Shown here piece by piece: positions 52,792-61,988 of a stretch of DNA of 64,000 nucleotides. The stretch is taken from positions 1 to 64,000 of the forward strand of contig JAFYPD010000027.1 in assembly GCA_017547685.1 (NCBI GenBank), in the 5' to 3' direction. The position numbers and the translations under genes were made by a program. Each line of letters begins with the position of its first letter. Within the stretch, counting starts at the first letter, position 1. The notes under the pieces were generated by a model. It saw only the letters and a program-made list of their open reading frames with translations, ran no database searches and was not told where the DNA came from. The stretch is from Peptococcaceae bacterium. GTDB lineage: Bacteria; Bacillota; Peptococcia; Peptococcales; Peptococcaceae.

Positions 52792-53625
52792 TTACGTTCT
52801 CAATTTTATTACCGGCTGACCCTCATATCGCAAATCAATATACAGAATCTGATCCGCCGCAATTTGTGTCCCGACGACACTGGTTAAAATCTGATTTAAA
52901 TCCTGCAGACGCTGTTCAATATGATCCAGCCCGCCTAAACGAACCTCCAGCTTCTGATTGGTGTAAGCCAGAATATAATATTCCTGACCCACATTCAACT
53001 CAGCAATATTGTTCAGCAGCGACTGATCGCAGTGTTGTAATACTTCCAGAGCCTGTTTCAATTTTTCGTTCTGAATGAACCCACCGATAGAAGGCAGTTC
53101 GCTCAATTCAACACCGCTGATAACCGGCAGACCATAATTACTTAAACTCTGCTGTATTGCCAGTAACCGACCATCTTCACCGACCTGCACATAACCATCC
53201 GGCGTTACAATGTACCCTACTGAGCGGCGCTCTGTGATTACAATGGTAAGTTTATTCGGTAAATTTCTTCGAATCTGTACCTCTTCCACAAAAGGATTCT
53301 GCCGCAGGCTCTTCTTCGCCCCCCAGGTATCTGCATAGAAAAAATTATCGCCAAGCTGAATCCCCGATAACGCAATCGCTTTTTCATCACTTAGCGCTGT
53401 ATTTCCTTCCACCTCGATTATACTAACCTGAAACAGCGGAAAGCAGCCCAGCAAATACAAAAAAACAAAGAAAAAACCGACCACGCCGATTACTTTCAGC
53501 AGTTTTCTCTTTTTTACACGAAACCGTTGTTTTTTGGGTACGGATTCTTTCCTTTGCACAGGCATAGCCTTTTCAGCATTCGATTTGTATTCTTCCAGAA
53601 CAATAATTTTGTCTGTTTTTTTCAT
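52792..53625 (-). CDS. ftsQ: Cell division protein FtsQ/DivIB
   Basis: 277 residues. A basic cytoplasmic tail (1-47), one membrane helix (about 48-65), a POTRA domain starting VSIIEVEGNTALSDEKAI, then the FtsQ domain with RRNLPNKLTIVITERRSVGYI. It stabilises the FtsL-FtsB division complex. It is placed between murB and ftsZ. Confidence 0.93.
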   Translation of the reverse strand: MKKTDKIIVLEEYKSNAEKAMPVQRKESVPKKQRFRVKKRKLLKVIGVVGFFFVFLYLLGCFPLFQVSIIEVEGNTALSDEKAIALSGIQLGDNFFYADTWGAKKSLRQNPFVEEVQIRRNLPNKLTIVITERRSVGYIVTPDGYVQVGEDGRLLAIQQSLSNYGLPVISGVELSELPSIGGFIQNEKLKQALEVLQHCDQSLLNNIAELNVGQEYYILAYTNQKLEVRLGGLDHIEQRLQDLNQILTSVVGTQIAADQILYIDLRYEGQPVIKLRT

Positions 53626-53693
53626 ACTATCACGACTTTACATTACTTATGTAATTTATTATAACAAAGGATTTGAGGGCTGTCTACTGAACT

Positions 53694-54569
53694 TTAGCGA
53701 TTTTCTCTTCCCAATAATAAAATTTCTTCCTCTAAGAGAACGCCTGTTTCTGCATAGACTGCCTGTTTGACGCGGTTTACCAGCAGCAGTACGTCCTCAC
53801 ATGTAGCAGTTCCCACATTCACAATAAAATTACCATGCTTGTCCGATACCATGGCATCACCCTGACGCCATCCTTTTGCACCAACAAGCTCAATTAAACG
53901 ACCAGCTGCATCGCCAGCAGGATTTTTAAAAATACTTCCTGCATTTGGATACTCCACCGGCTGTTTTATATTGCGCGATGCTGTATTTTTCTCCATCCGC
54001 TCCAGAATTTCCTCTTTTTTCCTGGCGGTTAATTTCATTTTCACCGATACAATGGTCAAGTCCCGGTCATGTTTGAACCGGCTGTTTCGATAAGAAAAGT
54101 CACAAGCCGCCGCATCTAAAGTGATAAGCTGCCCACTGCCGTCACAGCAAGTTACCTGACAAATCAAATCAGAAATCTGCCCCTGATAGGCACCGGCATT
54201 CATTACCACTGCACCGCCAACAGAACCAGGAATCCCAGCCGCAAACTCCAGCCCGGACAAACCGTGTTCTGCCGCTTTTCGGGCAAGGAAAGGCAGAGGC
54301 ACTCCGGCCTCTGCGATAATATATTCATCTGTAATCTGCAATCCAGTCAAACTGCCGCCCAAACGGATTACAGTCCCCGCAATGCCTTCATCAGCAACCA
54401 GCAGATTGGAACCGCCTCCAACAACATAGTACGGCTGTCCGGAAGCCTTCGCCTCTCGTAAGGCCTGCTGCAACTCTTCTACCGATTCCGGCTGTACCAG
54501 ACGATCAGCAGGACCGCCAATACGCCAGGTTGTATAATTACGCATAGGTTCATGTTCTTTGATTTTCAT
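53694..54569 (-). CDS. murB: UDP-N-acetylenolpyruvoylglucosamine reductase
   Basis: 291 residues. FAD-dependent reduction to UDP-MurNAc. NYTTWRIGGPADRL and VVGGGSNLLVAD bind FAD; IPGSVGGAVVMNAGAY; the catalytic Ser is in NAGSIFKNP, as in type II MurB. ATG 54569 has AGGTGA 6 bases upstream. Confidence 0.96.
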   Translation of the reverse strand: MKIKEHEPMRNYTTWRIGGPADRLVQPESVEELQQALREAKASGQPYYVVGGGSNLLVADEGIAGTVIRLGGSLTGLQITDEYIIAEAGVPLPFLARKAAEHGLSGLEFAAGIPGSVGGAVVMNAGAYQGQISDLICQVTCCDGSGQLITLDAAACDFSYRNSRFKHDRDLTIVSVKMKLTARKKEEILERMEKNTASRNIKQPVEYPNAGSIFKNPAGDAAGRLIELVGAKGWRQGDAMVSDKHGNFIVNVGTATCEDVLLLVNRVKQAVYAETGVLLEEEILLLGRENR

Positions 54570-54602
54570 AGAAATCACCTGTGAACTTTTTATTTATAGC
54601 TT

Positions 54603-55973
54603 CTAAATTTGCTTGTGTTTTAAATCCTCTACTAACTGCATTGAATTCTGCCAGATATTCCCGGCACCCATCATGAGTACCATATCGCCTGCCCGAACAA
54701 AATCCAGCAGGAAACGATTCAGCTTTTCTCTGTGCACCATCTGTACAGACTGGGTCATATGCGCAATGATAGCAGTACTTTCTGCACCTTCGCATAACGC
54801 TTCGCCAGCAGAATAAACATCAGTCAGAATCACTTCATCAGCCAGATGAAAACTTTCTGCAAATTTATCTGCCAGAAACTTGGTCCGGCTGTAGCGATGC
54901 GGCTGAAACACTGCTACCAGACGGCCTTCATGAACACCGCGTGCAGCTTGAATCGTAGCTGCAATTTCCGTCGGATGATGCGCATAGTCGTCAATAATCT
55001 GAATGTTGTGTACATTCCCCAGCAGTTGGAATCTGCGTCTTGCTCCGCCAAACTGTACTAATCCTGCTGCAATTTCATCAAAGGTCATACCTATTTCCAA
55101 ACCGGCTGCCACTGCTGCCAGACCATTGCTGATATTATGTCTGCCCGGGACATGCAGCTGCAGAACACCCAGAAACTCACCGTTCAGATATACATCCGCC
55201 ATATTGATGCCCTGTTCATACCGCCAGTTTCTGCTCTGCAGCTGAGCATCATCTGCAAAACCATAAGTAATCAGTTTACCAGGGACCTGCGCGGCTAGCT
55301 TTCTTGTTTCTTCACAATCATAATTCAGTACGGTCACACCACGTTCCCCTGTTTTCTGTATGAAAGCCTGAAAGGCTTCCCGAATCGCATCCAGATTTTT
55401 ATAATGGTCCAGATGATCTTCTTCCACATTCGTGATAATCGCCATCCACGGCAGCAGATTCAGGAAAGACCCGTCGCTCTCATCGGCTTCCGCTACCAGA
55501 ATATCACCTTTCCCACTTTTTGCATTGCTGCCAATCTGATAAATTTCACCGCCGACCACAACAGTCGGATCTTTTTCTGCCAGTTCCATCATCAGTGCAA
55601 TCATAGAAGATGTTGTTGTTTTTCCATGCGCCCCTGCAACACAGACGGCTCGTTTATCTTCCATCAGGTGCGCAAGCATCTGAGAACGATGCAGCATCGC
55701 AATCCCTAATTCTTTTGTACGAATCAGTTCGGGATTATTTTCACGAATTGCACTGGAACGCACAACAATATCAATATCATCGCTAATATTTTCTGCTTTC
55801 TGGCCAATGTAAATCACAGCCCCTTTTTTCTGCAGACGCTCTGTCACACTGGACACTTTAATATCTGAACCGGAAATACGACATCCAAAATCAAGCAGGA
55901 TTTCTGCAATCCCGCTCATGCCAATGCCGCCGATTCCCATAAAATAAATATGTTTTCCCTCTATATTCTGCAA
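54603..55973 (-). CDS. murC: UDP-N-acetylmuramate--L-alanine ligase
   Basis: 456 residues. It adds L-Ala to UDP-MurNAc. N-terminal Rossmann MGIGGIGMSGIAEILL; ATP loop GAHGKTTTSSMIAL; DDYAHHPTEI typical of MurC. The start is a TTG: 55973 (better spaced behind GGGGGG) or 55979; there is no ATG in the conserved position. Confidence 0.95.
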   Translation of the reverse strand: MQNIEGKHIYFMGIGGIGMSGIAEILLDFGCRISGSDIKVSSVTERLQKKGAVIYIGQKAENISDDIDIVVRSSAIRENNPELIRTKELGIAMLHRSQMLAHLMEDKRAVCVAGAHGKTTTSSMIALMMELAEKDPTVVVGGEIYQIGSNAKSGKGDILVAEADESDGSFLNLLPWMAIITNVEEDHLDHYKNLDAIREAFQAFIQKTGERGVTVLNYDCEETRKLAAQVPGKLITYGFADDAQLQSRNWRYEQGINMADVYLNGEFLGVLQLHVPGRHNISNGLAAVAAGLEIGMTFDEIAAGLVQFGGARRRFQLLGNVHNIQIIDDYAHHPTEIAATIQAARGVHEGRLVAVFQPHRYSRTKFLADKFAESFHLADEVILTDVYSAGEALCEGAESTAIIAHMTQSVQMVHREKLNRFLLDFVRAGDMVLMMGAGNIWQNSMQLVEDLKHKQI

Positions 55974-55991
55974 CGCCAATCCCCCCAGTCA

Positions 55992-57101
55992 TTACTGGCA
56001 ATATTCTTCCACCAGCCGGACAATGAAATCCAGCGAATCCCGTTTGCCAGCATCACGGGCACATGCAGCCATCCTATTGCGTTTTTCCGGCTGCTGATAT
56101 AAATCCATAATGTTCTGACAGAGCAATTCCCCTGTCAGCTCTTTATCTAACATCATCACGGCAGCATTCTGGTCTGCCAGAGCTTTTGCATTGTATTCCT
56201 GATGATTTTCGGCCGCATAAGGATATGGAATTAAAATTCCAGGCAGACCGCAGGCTGTGATTTCCGCCAGAAACGTAGCACCGGCACGGCCTACACAGAA
56301 GTCAGCAGCCGCCAGCCCATACTGCATTTCATCCAGATACGGTTTCACAATAATCTGCGGATGCGCCTGCAAATCGATCTTTTCTGCAGCAATGGCGTGT
56401 AAGGTATCCTCATAGTCAACAGCACCTGTTAAATGCAGAATCTGTAATCCAGACTGTTTCACCAGTTCTGGATAAGCTTTTGCCATTGCACGGTTGATGC
56501 TGCGGGCACCACGGCTTCCGCCACTGACAAGCAGCGTTGTTTTATCGGCGGAAAAACCAAAATACGCTAAACCCGCCTTTCGTTCCGTGTGCAGCACTTC
56601 CTGACGCACAGGCAGCCCAGTGACACAAATCCGTTCCTTATGTACAAAGTATTGCTCAGAGGCCTGAAAGTTTACCATTATCTTATTGACAAACCGGGCC
56701 AGAATTTTGTTGGTCACACCTGGAAATGCATTCTGCTCGTGAATCATAGCAGGAATCCCACGCATCCTTGCTGCCAGTACAACAGGACCGCAAACATAAC
56801 CGCCAGTTCCCACAACCAGATCCGGCTGAAACTGTTTCACAATTTTTCTCGCATCCATACAGCCGCCTGCTGCTCTGCCAACGGCTTTCAGCAGTGCTGG
56901 ACTGATTTTACGCGGAAGGCCTTCCACTGCTATTGTTTGAAAAGGTATCCCTCTTTGCGGAACAATCCGGTTTTCCAGCCCTTTTTGCGTCCCTACATAT
57001 AAAATCTCGCATTCCGGATGCAACTCCTTCAATCGCTCCGCAATGGCCAGGGCCGGATAGATATGTCCGCCTGTGCCACCGCCTGTCAACAGAATACGCA
57101 T
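55992..57101 (-). CDS. murG: UDP-GlcNAc:lipid II-forming transferase MurG
   Basis: 369 residues. GT-B glycosyltransferase at the membrane that turns lipid I into lipid II. ILLTGGGTGGHIYPALA at the N-terminus, VVGTGGYVCGPVVLAA, and the donor site GGSRGARSIN. ATG 57101 preferred over GTG 57113 (AAAGGTGG upstream). Confidence 0.96.
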   Translation of the reverse strand: MRILLTGGGTGGHIYPALAIAERLKELHPECEILYVGTQKGLENRIVPQRGIPFQTIAVEGLPRKISPALLKAVGRAAGGCMDARKIVKQFQPDLVVGTGGYVCGPVVLAARMRGIPAMIHEQNAFPGVTNKILARFVNKIMVNFQASEQYFVHKERICVTGLPVRQEVLHTERKAGLAYFGFSADKTTLLVSGGSRGARSINRAMAKAYPELVKQSGLQILHLTGAVDYEDTLHAIAAEKIDLQAHPQIIVKPYLDEMQYGLAAADFCVGRAGATFLAEITACGLPGILIPYPYAAENHQEYNAKALADQNAAVMMLDKELTGELLCQNIMDLYQQPEKRNRMAACARDAGKRDSLDFIVRLVEEYCQ

Positions 57102-57117
57102 ACGCTTTACCACCTTT

Positions 57118-58206
57118 TTATCGTTTCATGTACCTGGACATATTCAGTAAAAAACCTACGGTTGCCAGCATAAATACCAGCGAGGTACCGCCATAGCTGA
57201 TAAATGGCAGCGTAATCCCGGTCACCGGCAGAAAACCAACTGCCACGCCAATATTAATCATGGCCTGAATCCCGATAACGGCTGTCAGGCCAAATGCCGT
57301 CAGTGCCTTAAACTTATCGTCCAGATGCATCGCAATATAAAAACCGCGCCATACAAACAAAGCAAATAATAAAATGACAAATGCTGCTCCAACGAACCCC
57401 AGTTCTTCCCCGATAATAGAGAAAATAAAGTCCGTGTGCCGTTCCGGCAAATGCAGCAGTTTCTGTCTGCTGGCACCAAGCCCTACACCAAACAAACCGC
57501 CTGAGCCGAGCGCATACAGAGACTGCACAGCCTGATAGCCGTTCCCTAACGGATCAGAAAACGGGTCGAGCCACACAAGAATCCGGTTAATGCGGTATGG
57601 TTTTACCGCAATCATAGAAACGACACCGGCTAATCCAATCGCTACGGTTCCCCCAAGATACCGCCATGGCACCTCTGCAACAATCATCATACAAATCAGT
57701 GCACCTGCAATGGAAATCGCTGTCCCTAAATCTTCAATCACGACCAGAATCGGAATAACAGCGAGGACAACCAGGGTATACAGAAATCCTTTAAAGGTTT
57801 GCAGATTTTTTCGACCCAGGGAAGTCAGCCACATGGCAAAAAAAACAATCACAACTGGTTTCGCTACTTCCGCCGGAGCAAAACGCACACTTTGTGTCCC
57901 CAGCCATCTTCTGGCACCGTTTACTTCAACGCCGATAAACGGTACTAAAATTAACATAAAAATACAGGCTACCATGAATGGAACCGCCAGATTTTTTACA
58001 AATTCAGGCTTGATGTTCATCATAACAAACATGGCAAAAAAACCCGCAAACATAAAAATTATCTGTCGCTTAAAATAAAACAATGCATCTCCATTGGTCA
58101 GCATAGCATCGTAGGAACTCGAACTTAATACCATAACCAGACCAATGGCCAGCAGTACCAGCGTAATAAAAAACAGCAATAAATCTGCCGGTCCTCTTCG
58201 TTCCAT
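57118..58206 (-). CDS. ftsW: FtsW/SpoVE lipid II polymerase (SEDS)
   Basis: 362 residues, about ten membrane helices. SEDS motifs: VMVLSSSSYDAML, KPVVIVFFAMWL, HTDFIFSIIGEELGF and GITLPFISYGGTSL. SEDS proteins polymerise glycan strands with a class B PBP; the partner is probably the PASTA-domain PBP at the right edge. Whether it serves division (FtsW) or spore cortex (SpoVE) cannot be told. Confidence 0.94.
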   Translation of the reverse strand: MERRGPADLLLFFITLVLLAIGLVMVLSSSSYDAMLTNGDALFYFKRQIIFMFAGFFAMFVMMNIKPEFVKNLAVPFMVACIFMLILVPFIGVEVNGARRWLGTQSVRFAPAEVAKPVVIVFFAMWLTSLGRKNLQTFKGFLYTLVVLAVIPILVVIEDLGTAISIAGALICMMIVAEVPWRYLGGTVAIGLAGVVSMIAVKPYRINRILVWLDPFSDPLGNGYQAVQSLYALGSGGLFGVGLGASRQKLLHLPERHTDFIFSIIGEELGFVGAAFVILLFALFVWRGFYIAMHLDDKFKALTAFGLTAVIGIQAMINIGVAVGFLPVTGITLPFISYGGTSLVFMLATVGFLLNMSRYMKR

Positions 58207-58257
58207 CTCTATGCACCTTCCTTCCTATTGGAGCTCATTGTAAGTGAAACACGGTTA

Positions 58258-59589
58258 TCACAGTGCTGACACAATCTCTTTAAACAACTGCCCCCGCTCT
58301 TCATAGCTGCTGAACATATCCCAGCTTGTGCAGGCCGGAGACAGCAGCACAATATCTCCCGGCTCTGCCAGTCCGGCAGCCGTTTTCACTGCATCTTCAA
58401 ATGTATCTGTTACTACATAGTCCGAAAATCCTGCTTCCTGCAATGCAGATACGATATCCGCCTTGGCCTGGCCCAGCACCACAGCTTTTTTTACACGCTG
58501 TTTCACCAGCTGCGCCAGATTTGTAAAGGCAATGCCTTTATTTTTTCCGCCCAGAATAATAACAATCGGACGGTCGTACGCCTCAATCGCTTTTATGGTA
58601 GAATCCGGATTGGTTCCTTTGGAATCGTTAATATATAATACATCGTTTAACGTACGCACTGGCTCTAACCGATGTTCTACCCCCTGAAAAGTCATCAGTA
58701 CATCACGAATGTCCTCCGGCGTTACACCGCTCAGGTATGCAAACGCAATGGCACCCATCGCATTTTCCAGATTATGTTTTCCTTTGATTGCAATCTCATC
58801 AGCCTTGCAGATGGCAACCGTCTGACCGTTTAACGCCAGCATTACCTGATTATCGTCCAGATAAACGCCTTCCTCTAGTTTATGCTGCTGGCTGAAAAAT
58901 ATCACTTTTCCATTGCTCTGCGACCGCAGCTCACGCAATGTCACATCATCATAATTTAACACCAGATAGTCAGATTCCTTCTGGTTTTCAAAAATTCTTG
59001 CTTTGGCAGCCAGATAACCAGCCATATCGCCATGACGATCCAGATGGTCCGGTGTCAGATTAATCATCAGCGCCAGATGCGGACAGAACGTTTCTATTGT
59101 TTCCAGCTGAAAACTGCTGACTTCCGCAACCACAATATCGTCAGCGTCCAACTGATTCACATAGCTAATTAGCGGCACACCAATATTTCCGCCAACAAAA
59201 ACCTGCTTCCCGGTTTTCTTTAATAACTCACCAATCAGTGTAGTGGTGGTTGTTTTCCCATTTGTACCAGTAATCGCAACAAAGGGTGCTTTACAGTGGC
59301 GATAAGCTAACTCCAGCTCACCAATGACTGGAATCCCATGCGCCTGCGCATATTTTACCGGAGCAATGGTTAGCGGAACCCCCGGGCTCATCACGATATA
59401 ATCTGGCTGAATGGCTGCCACATCCGGCTGTTCTCCCCATATAAACGACACCCCCAGCGCTGCCAGATTGTCCACCTGCTCTACCTGCTTCATGTCGGTC
59501 AATACAACCTGATTCCCCTGTTTTGCCAGAAATTCAGCACCAGCCAGCCCGCTTCGGGCTGCACCGATGACCAGTACTTTTTTGCCCAT
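58258..59589 (-). CDS. murD: UDP-N-acetylmuramoylalanine--D-glutamate ligase
   Basis: 443 residues. VLVIGAARSGLAGAEFL Rossmann N-terminus; ATP loop GTNGKTTTTTLIGELL; NLTPDHLDRHG; DSKGTNPDST in the C-terminal domain. ATG 59589 has GAGGTG 7 bases upstream; the codons to 59613 are not conserved. Confidence 0.96.
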   Translation of the reverse strand: MGKKVLVIGAARSGLAGAEFLAKQGNQVVLTDMKQVEQVDNLAALGVSFIWGEQPDVAAIQPDYIVMSPGVPLTIAPVKYAQAHGIPVIGELELAYRHCKAPFVAITGTNGKTTTTTLIGELLKKTGKQVFVGGNIGVPLISYVNQLDADDIVVAEVSSFQLETIETFCPHLALMINLTPDHLDRHGDMAGYLAAKARIFENQKESDYLVLNYDDVTLRELRSQSNGKVIFFSQQHKLEEGVYLDDNQVMLALNGQTVAICKADEIAIKGKHNLENAMGAIAFAYLSGVTPEDIRDVLMTFQGVEHRLEPVRTLNDVLYINDSKGTNPDSTIKAIEAYDRPIVIILGGKNKGIAFTNLAQLVKQRVKKAVVLGQAKADIVSALQEAGFSDYVVTDTFEDAVKTAAGLAEPGDIVLLSPACTSWDMFSSYEERGQLFKEIVSAL

Positions 59590-59614
59590 GTTCCACACCT
59601 CGTTCAGAATCATA

Positions 59615-60583
59615 CTATAAATTTGTCACTGTAATGCTATAACACAATAAGGTTAATAATACTGCCGCCGCAGTGACCGCCCAGAATACACGTACTACTT
59701 TCCATTCAGACCAGCCGCTCAGTTCAAAATGATGGTGCAGCGGTGCCATTTTAAAGACACGTACTTTTTTCCATTTATAAATGCCTACCTGAATGATATC
59801 CGAAACAGTTTCCGCTACATAGATAATCCCAATCAGAGGCAGCAGTAATTCTGTTTTTGTCACGATAGCCATCGCTGCCACCGCGCCGCCCAGCGCCAGA
59901 GATCCAGTATCCCCCATAAATACTTTTGCCGGATGATGATTAAACACTAAAAACCCTAAGCAGCTGCCCATGACAACAGCACCAAAAATCATCACTGCGT
60001 AATTGCTTGTCATAAAACCAATCAGCACATAACCCAGTGCCACAATCAGCGTAACACCGGAGGCCAGGCCATCCAGCCCGTCAGTCAGGTTGACGGCATT
60101 GGTCGTGCCAACCAGCAGAAATACCACAAAGAAATAATATATCACATTCAGCTCAATACTCCAGCCCAGCAGCGGAATCATCACCGCTGTGCTGATTCCA
60201 ATATAATCAGCTGCCAGCGCCAGCAGTACAGAGAACACAATCTGCGCCAGCAGTTTCTGTTTGGCCGTCAGCCCCAGCGAGCGTTTTTTTACAATTTTGA
60301 TATAGTCATCCACAAACCCGATTAAACCAAATCCCAGTGTGCAGACCAGCATAAAATATGCCAGATAAGAATTGCCCGCTAAAAAGATCGTCCCCAGAAT
60401 CATACTGAAAAAGAACATCACACCGCCCATGGTTGGTGTTCCCTGTTTCTGCAGATGGCTCTGCGGCCCGTCAGAACGGACACTTTGTCCGAATTTCAAA
60501 CGGTGCAGCGCCGGAATCATAATCGGTCCGATGATTAAACAAGTTCCAAGACTGATTGCAAAGGCTAACACGATTTGCAACAT
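59615..60583 (-). CDS. mraY: Phospho-N-acetylmuramoyl-pentapeptide transferase
   Basis: 322 residues, ten helices. It makes lipid I. GFVDDYIKIVKKRSLGL (first Asp pair), NLTDGLDGLASG, FMGDTGSLALGG and the MraY motif APLHHHFELSGW. Confidence 0.97.
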   Translation of the reverse strand: MLQIVLAFAISLGTCLIIGPIMIPALHRLKFGQSVRSDGPQSHLQKQGTPTMGGVMFFFSMILGTIFLAGNSYLAYFMLVCTLGFGLIGFVDDYIKIVKKRSLGLTAKQKLLAQIVFSVLLALAADYIGISTAVMIPLLGWSIELNVIYYFFVVFLLVGTTNAVNLTDGLDGLASGVTLIVALGYVLIGFMTSNYAVMIFGAVVMGSCLGFLVFNHHPAKVFMGDTGSLALGGAVAAMAIVTKTELLLPLIGIIYVAETVSDIIQVGIYKWKKVRVFKMAPLHHHFELSGWSEWKVVRVFWAVTAAAVLLTLLCYSITVTNL

Positions 60584-60587
60584 AATT

Positions 60588-61955
60588 TCACCCCATCAAG
60601 TTCTGTACAATTTGCTCCATTTGCATACCACGACTGCCCTTTACCAGCACCACATCTCCAGAACGGATATACCGCTGCAGCAGCTGAACGGCCTGCTGGT
60701 TGTTCTCTGCCCAGTCAACCACACAGCCGGCTTCTTTTGCTGCATCACCGATTAAACGTCCCAGACCGCCGACTGCAATCAGGTAATCCACCTTCTGTTC
60801 TGCAGCTGCACGACCAACTTCCCGGTGACTCTCCGCTTCATATTTTCCCAGTTCATACATATCACCCAGCACTGCAATCTTACGGGCTCCTTTTCTCTGC
60901 ATCAGCACTCCTAATGCACTCTTCATGGAATCAGGATTGGCATTATAGGCGTCATTAATCACTGTAACCCCGGCATCTGATACTGCAATATCCAGACGCA
61001 TACCAGTTAATCTGGCTTTCTGCAGACAATCGCCAATCTGTTCCCAGCTCACGCCCAGATGATGCGCAATGGCGATAGCTGCTAAACTATTCGATACATT
61101 ATGCACACCCTGTACCTGCAGTTCAATCTTCTGCCGATGTTCACCGCAATGCAGCTGATAGCGAATCCCTTCCTCTGTCTGACAGATATCATCCGCCCAT
61201 AAATCGCCGGATTTGCTTTCGGCATCATACCACAGAACGGTACCTTTGCAGGAAGAAAGCCATGGCTGTAACAATGGTTCATCTTTTTTGCTCAGAGCAA
61301 TTATACCGTTTTCTTTGATATATGGCAACAACTCACACTTAGCCTGCGCAATATTTTCCTGTGAACCAAGCAATTCACAATGGGTTTTCCCGATATTGGT
61401 GATGATTCCGCAATCCGGTTCTGCAATGCGGCACAGAAAATCAATCTGACCCAGGCCGCGCATCCCCATCTCCACGACCAGTACTTTTGTATTCTCTTCT
61501 AATCCGCAAATCGTTAATGGTAATCCTAACTCATTATTATGATTTCCTTTTGTGACAACAATATTGCCCAGCGGTTCTAATACTGCTGCCAGAAAATCTT
61601 TTGTGGAGGTTTTTCCGGTACTGCCGGTAACAGCCACCACCGGAACGGAGGACTTCATGCGCAGCCAGTGAGCCAGCTGCTGTACAAACTGAACACCGTC
61701 CGATACCACAATATAATCGGAATAGTCGTCCAGTGTTACCTGTTCAGGCAGAGAAATGGCAACAGCCGCTGCACCATTCTCTATCGCCTGCTGCAGATAA
61801 CGATGCCCATCCGTTTTTTCTCCGACCAGAGCCACGAATAAATCTCCCGGTTTCACAGCCCGGCTGTCTATAGAAATTCCAGTCACCATCTGTTCTGTTG
61901 TCTGTTTGTATGCATAACCCAGCGACTGGGCAATATCCCTTATCTGTTCCCGCAT
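60588..61955 (-). CDS. murF: UDP-MurNAc-tripeptide--D-Ala-D-Ala ligase
   Basis: 455 residues. It adds D-Ala-D-Ala. ISIDSRAVKPGDLFVAL N-terminal UDP site; ATP loop VTGSTGKTSTKDFL; GNHNNELGLPLT; NDAYNANPDSM in the C-terminal domain. It is spaced 4 bases from mraY. Confidence 0.97.
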   Translation of the reverse strand: MREQIRDIAQSLGYAYKQTTEQMVTGISIDSRAVKPGDLFVALVGEKTDGHRYLQQAIENGAAAVAISLPEQVTLDDYSDYIVVSDGVQFVQQLAHWLRMKSSVPVVAVTGSTGKTSTKDFLAAVLEPLGNIVVTKGNHNNELGLPLTICGLEENTKVLVVEMGMRGLGQIDFLCRIAEPDCGIITNIGKTHCELLGSQENIAQAKCELLPYIKENGIIALSKKDEPLLQPWLSSCKGTVLWYDAESKSGDLWADDICQTEEGIRYQLHCGEHRQKIELQVQGVHNVSNSLAAIAIAHHLGVSWEQIGDCLQKARLTGMRLDIAVSDAGVTVINDAYNANPDSMKSALGVLMQRKGARKIAVLGDMYELGKYEAESHREVGRAAAEQKVDYLIAVGGLGRLIGDAAKEAGCVVDWAENNQQAVQLLQRYIRSGDVVLVKGSRGMQMEQIVQNLMG

Positions 61956-61988
61956 CTGCTCCCCACTCCCGTTATAATTGATACAGGT

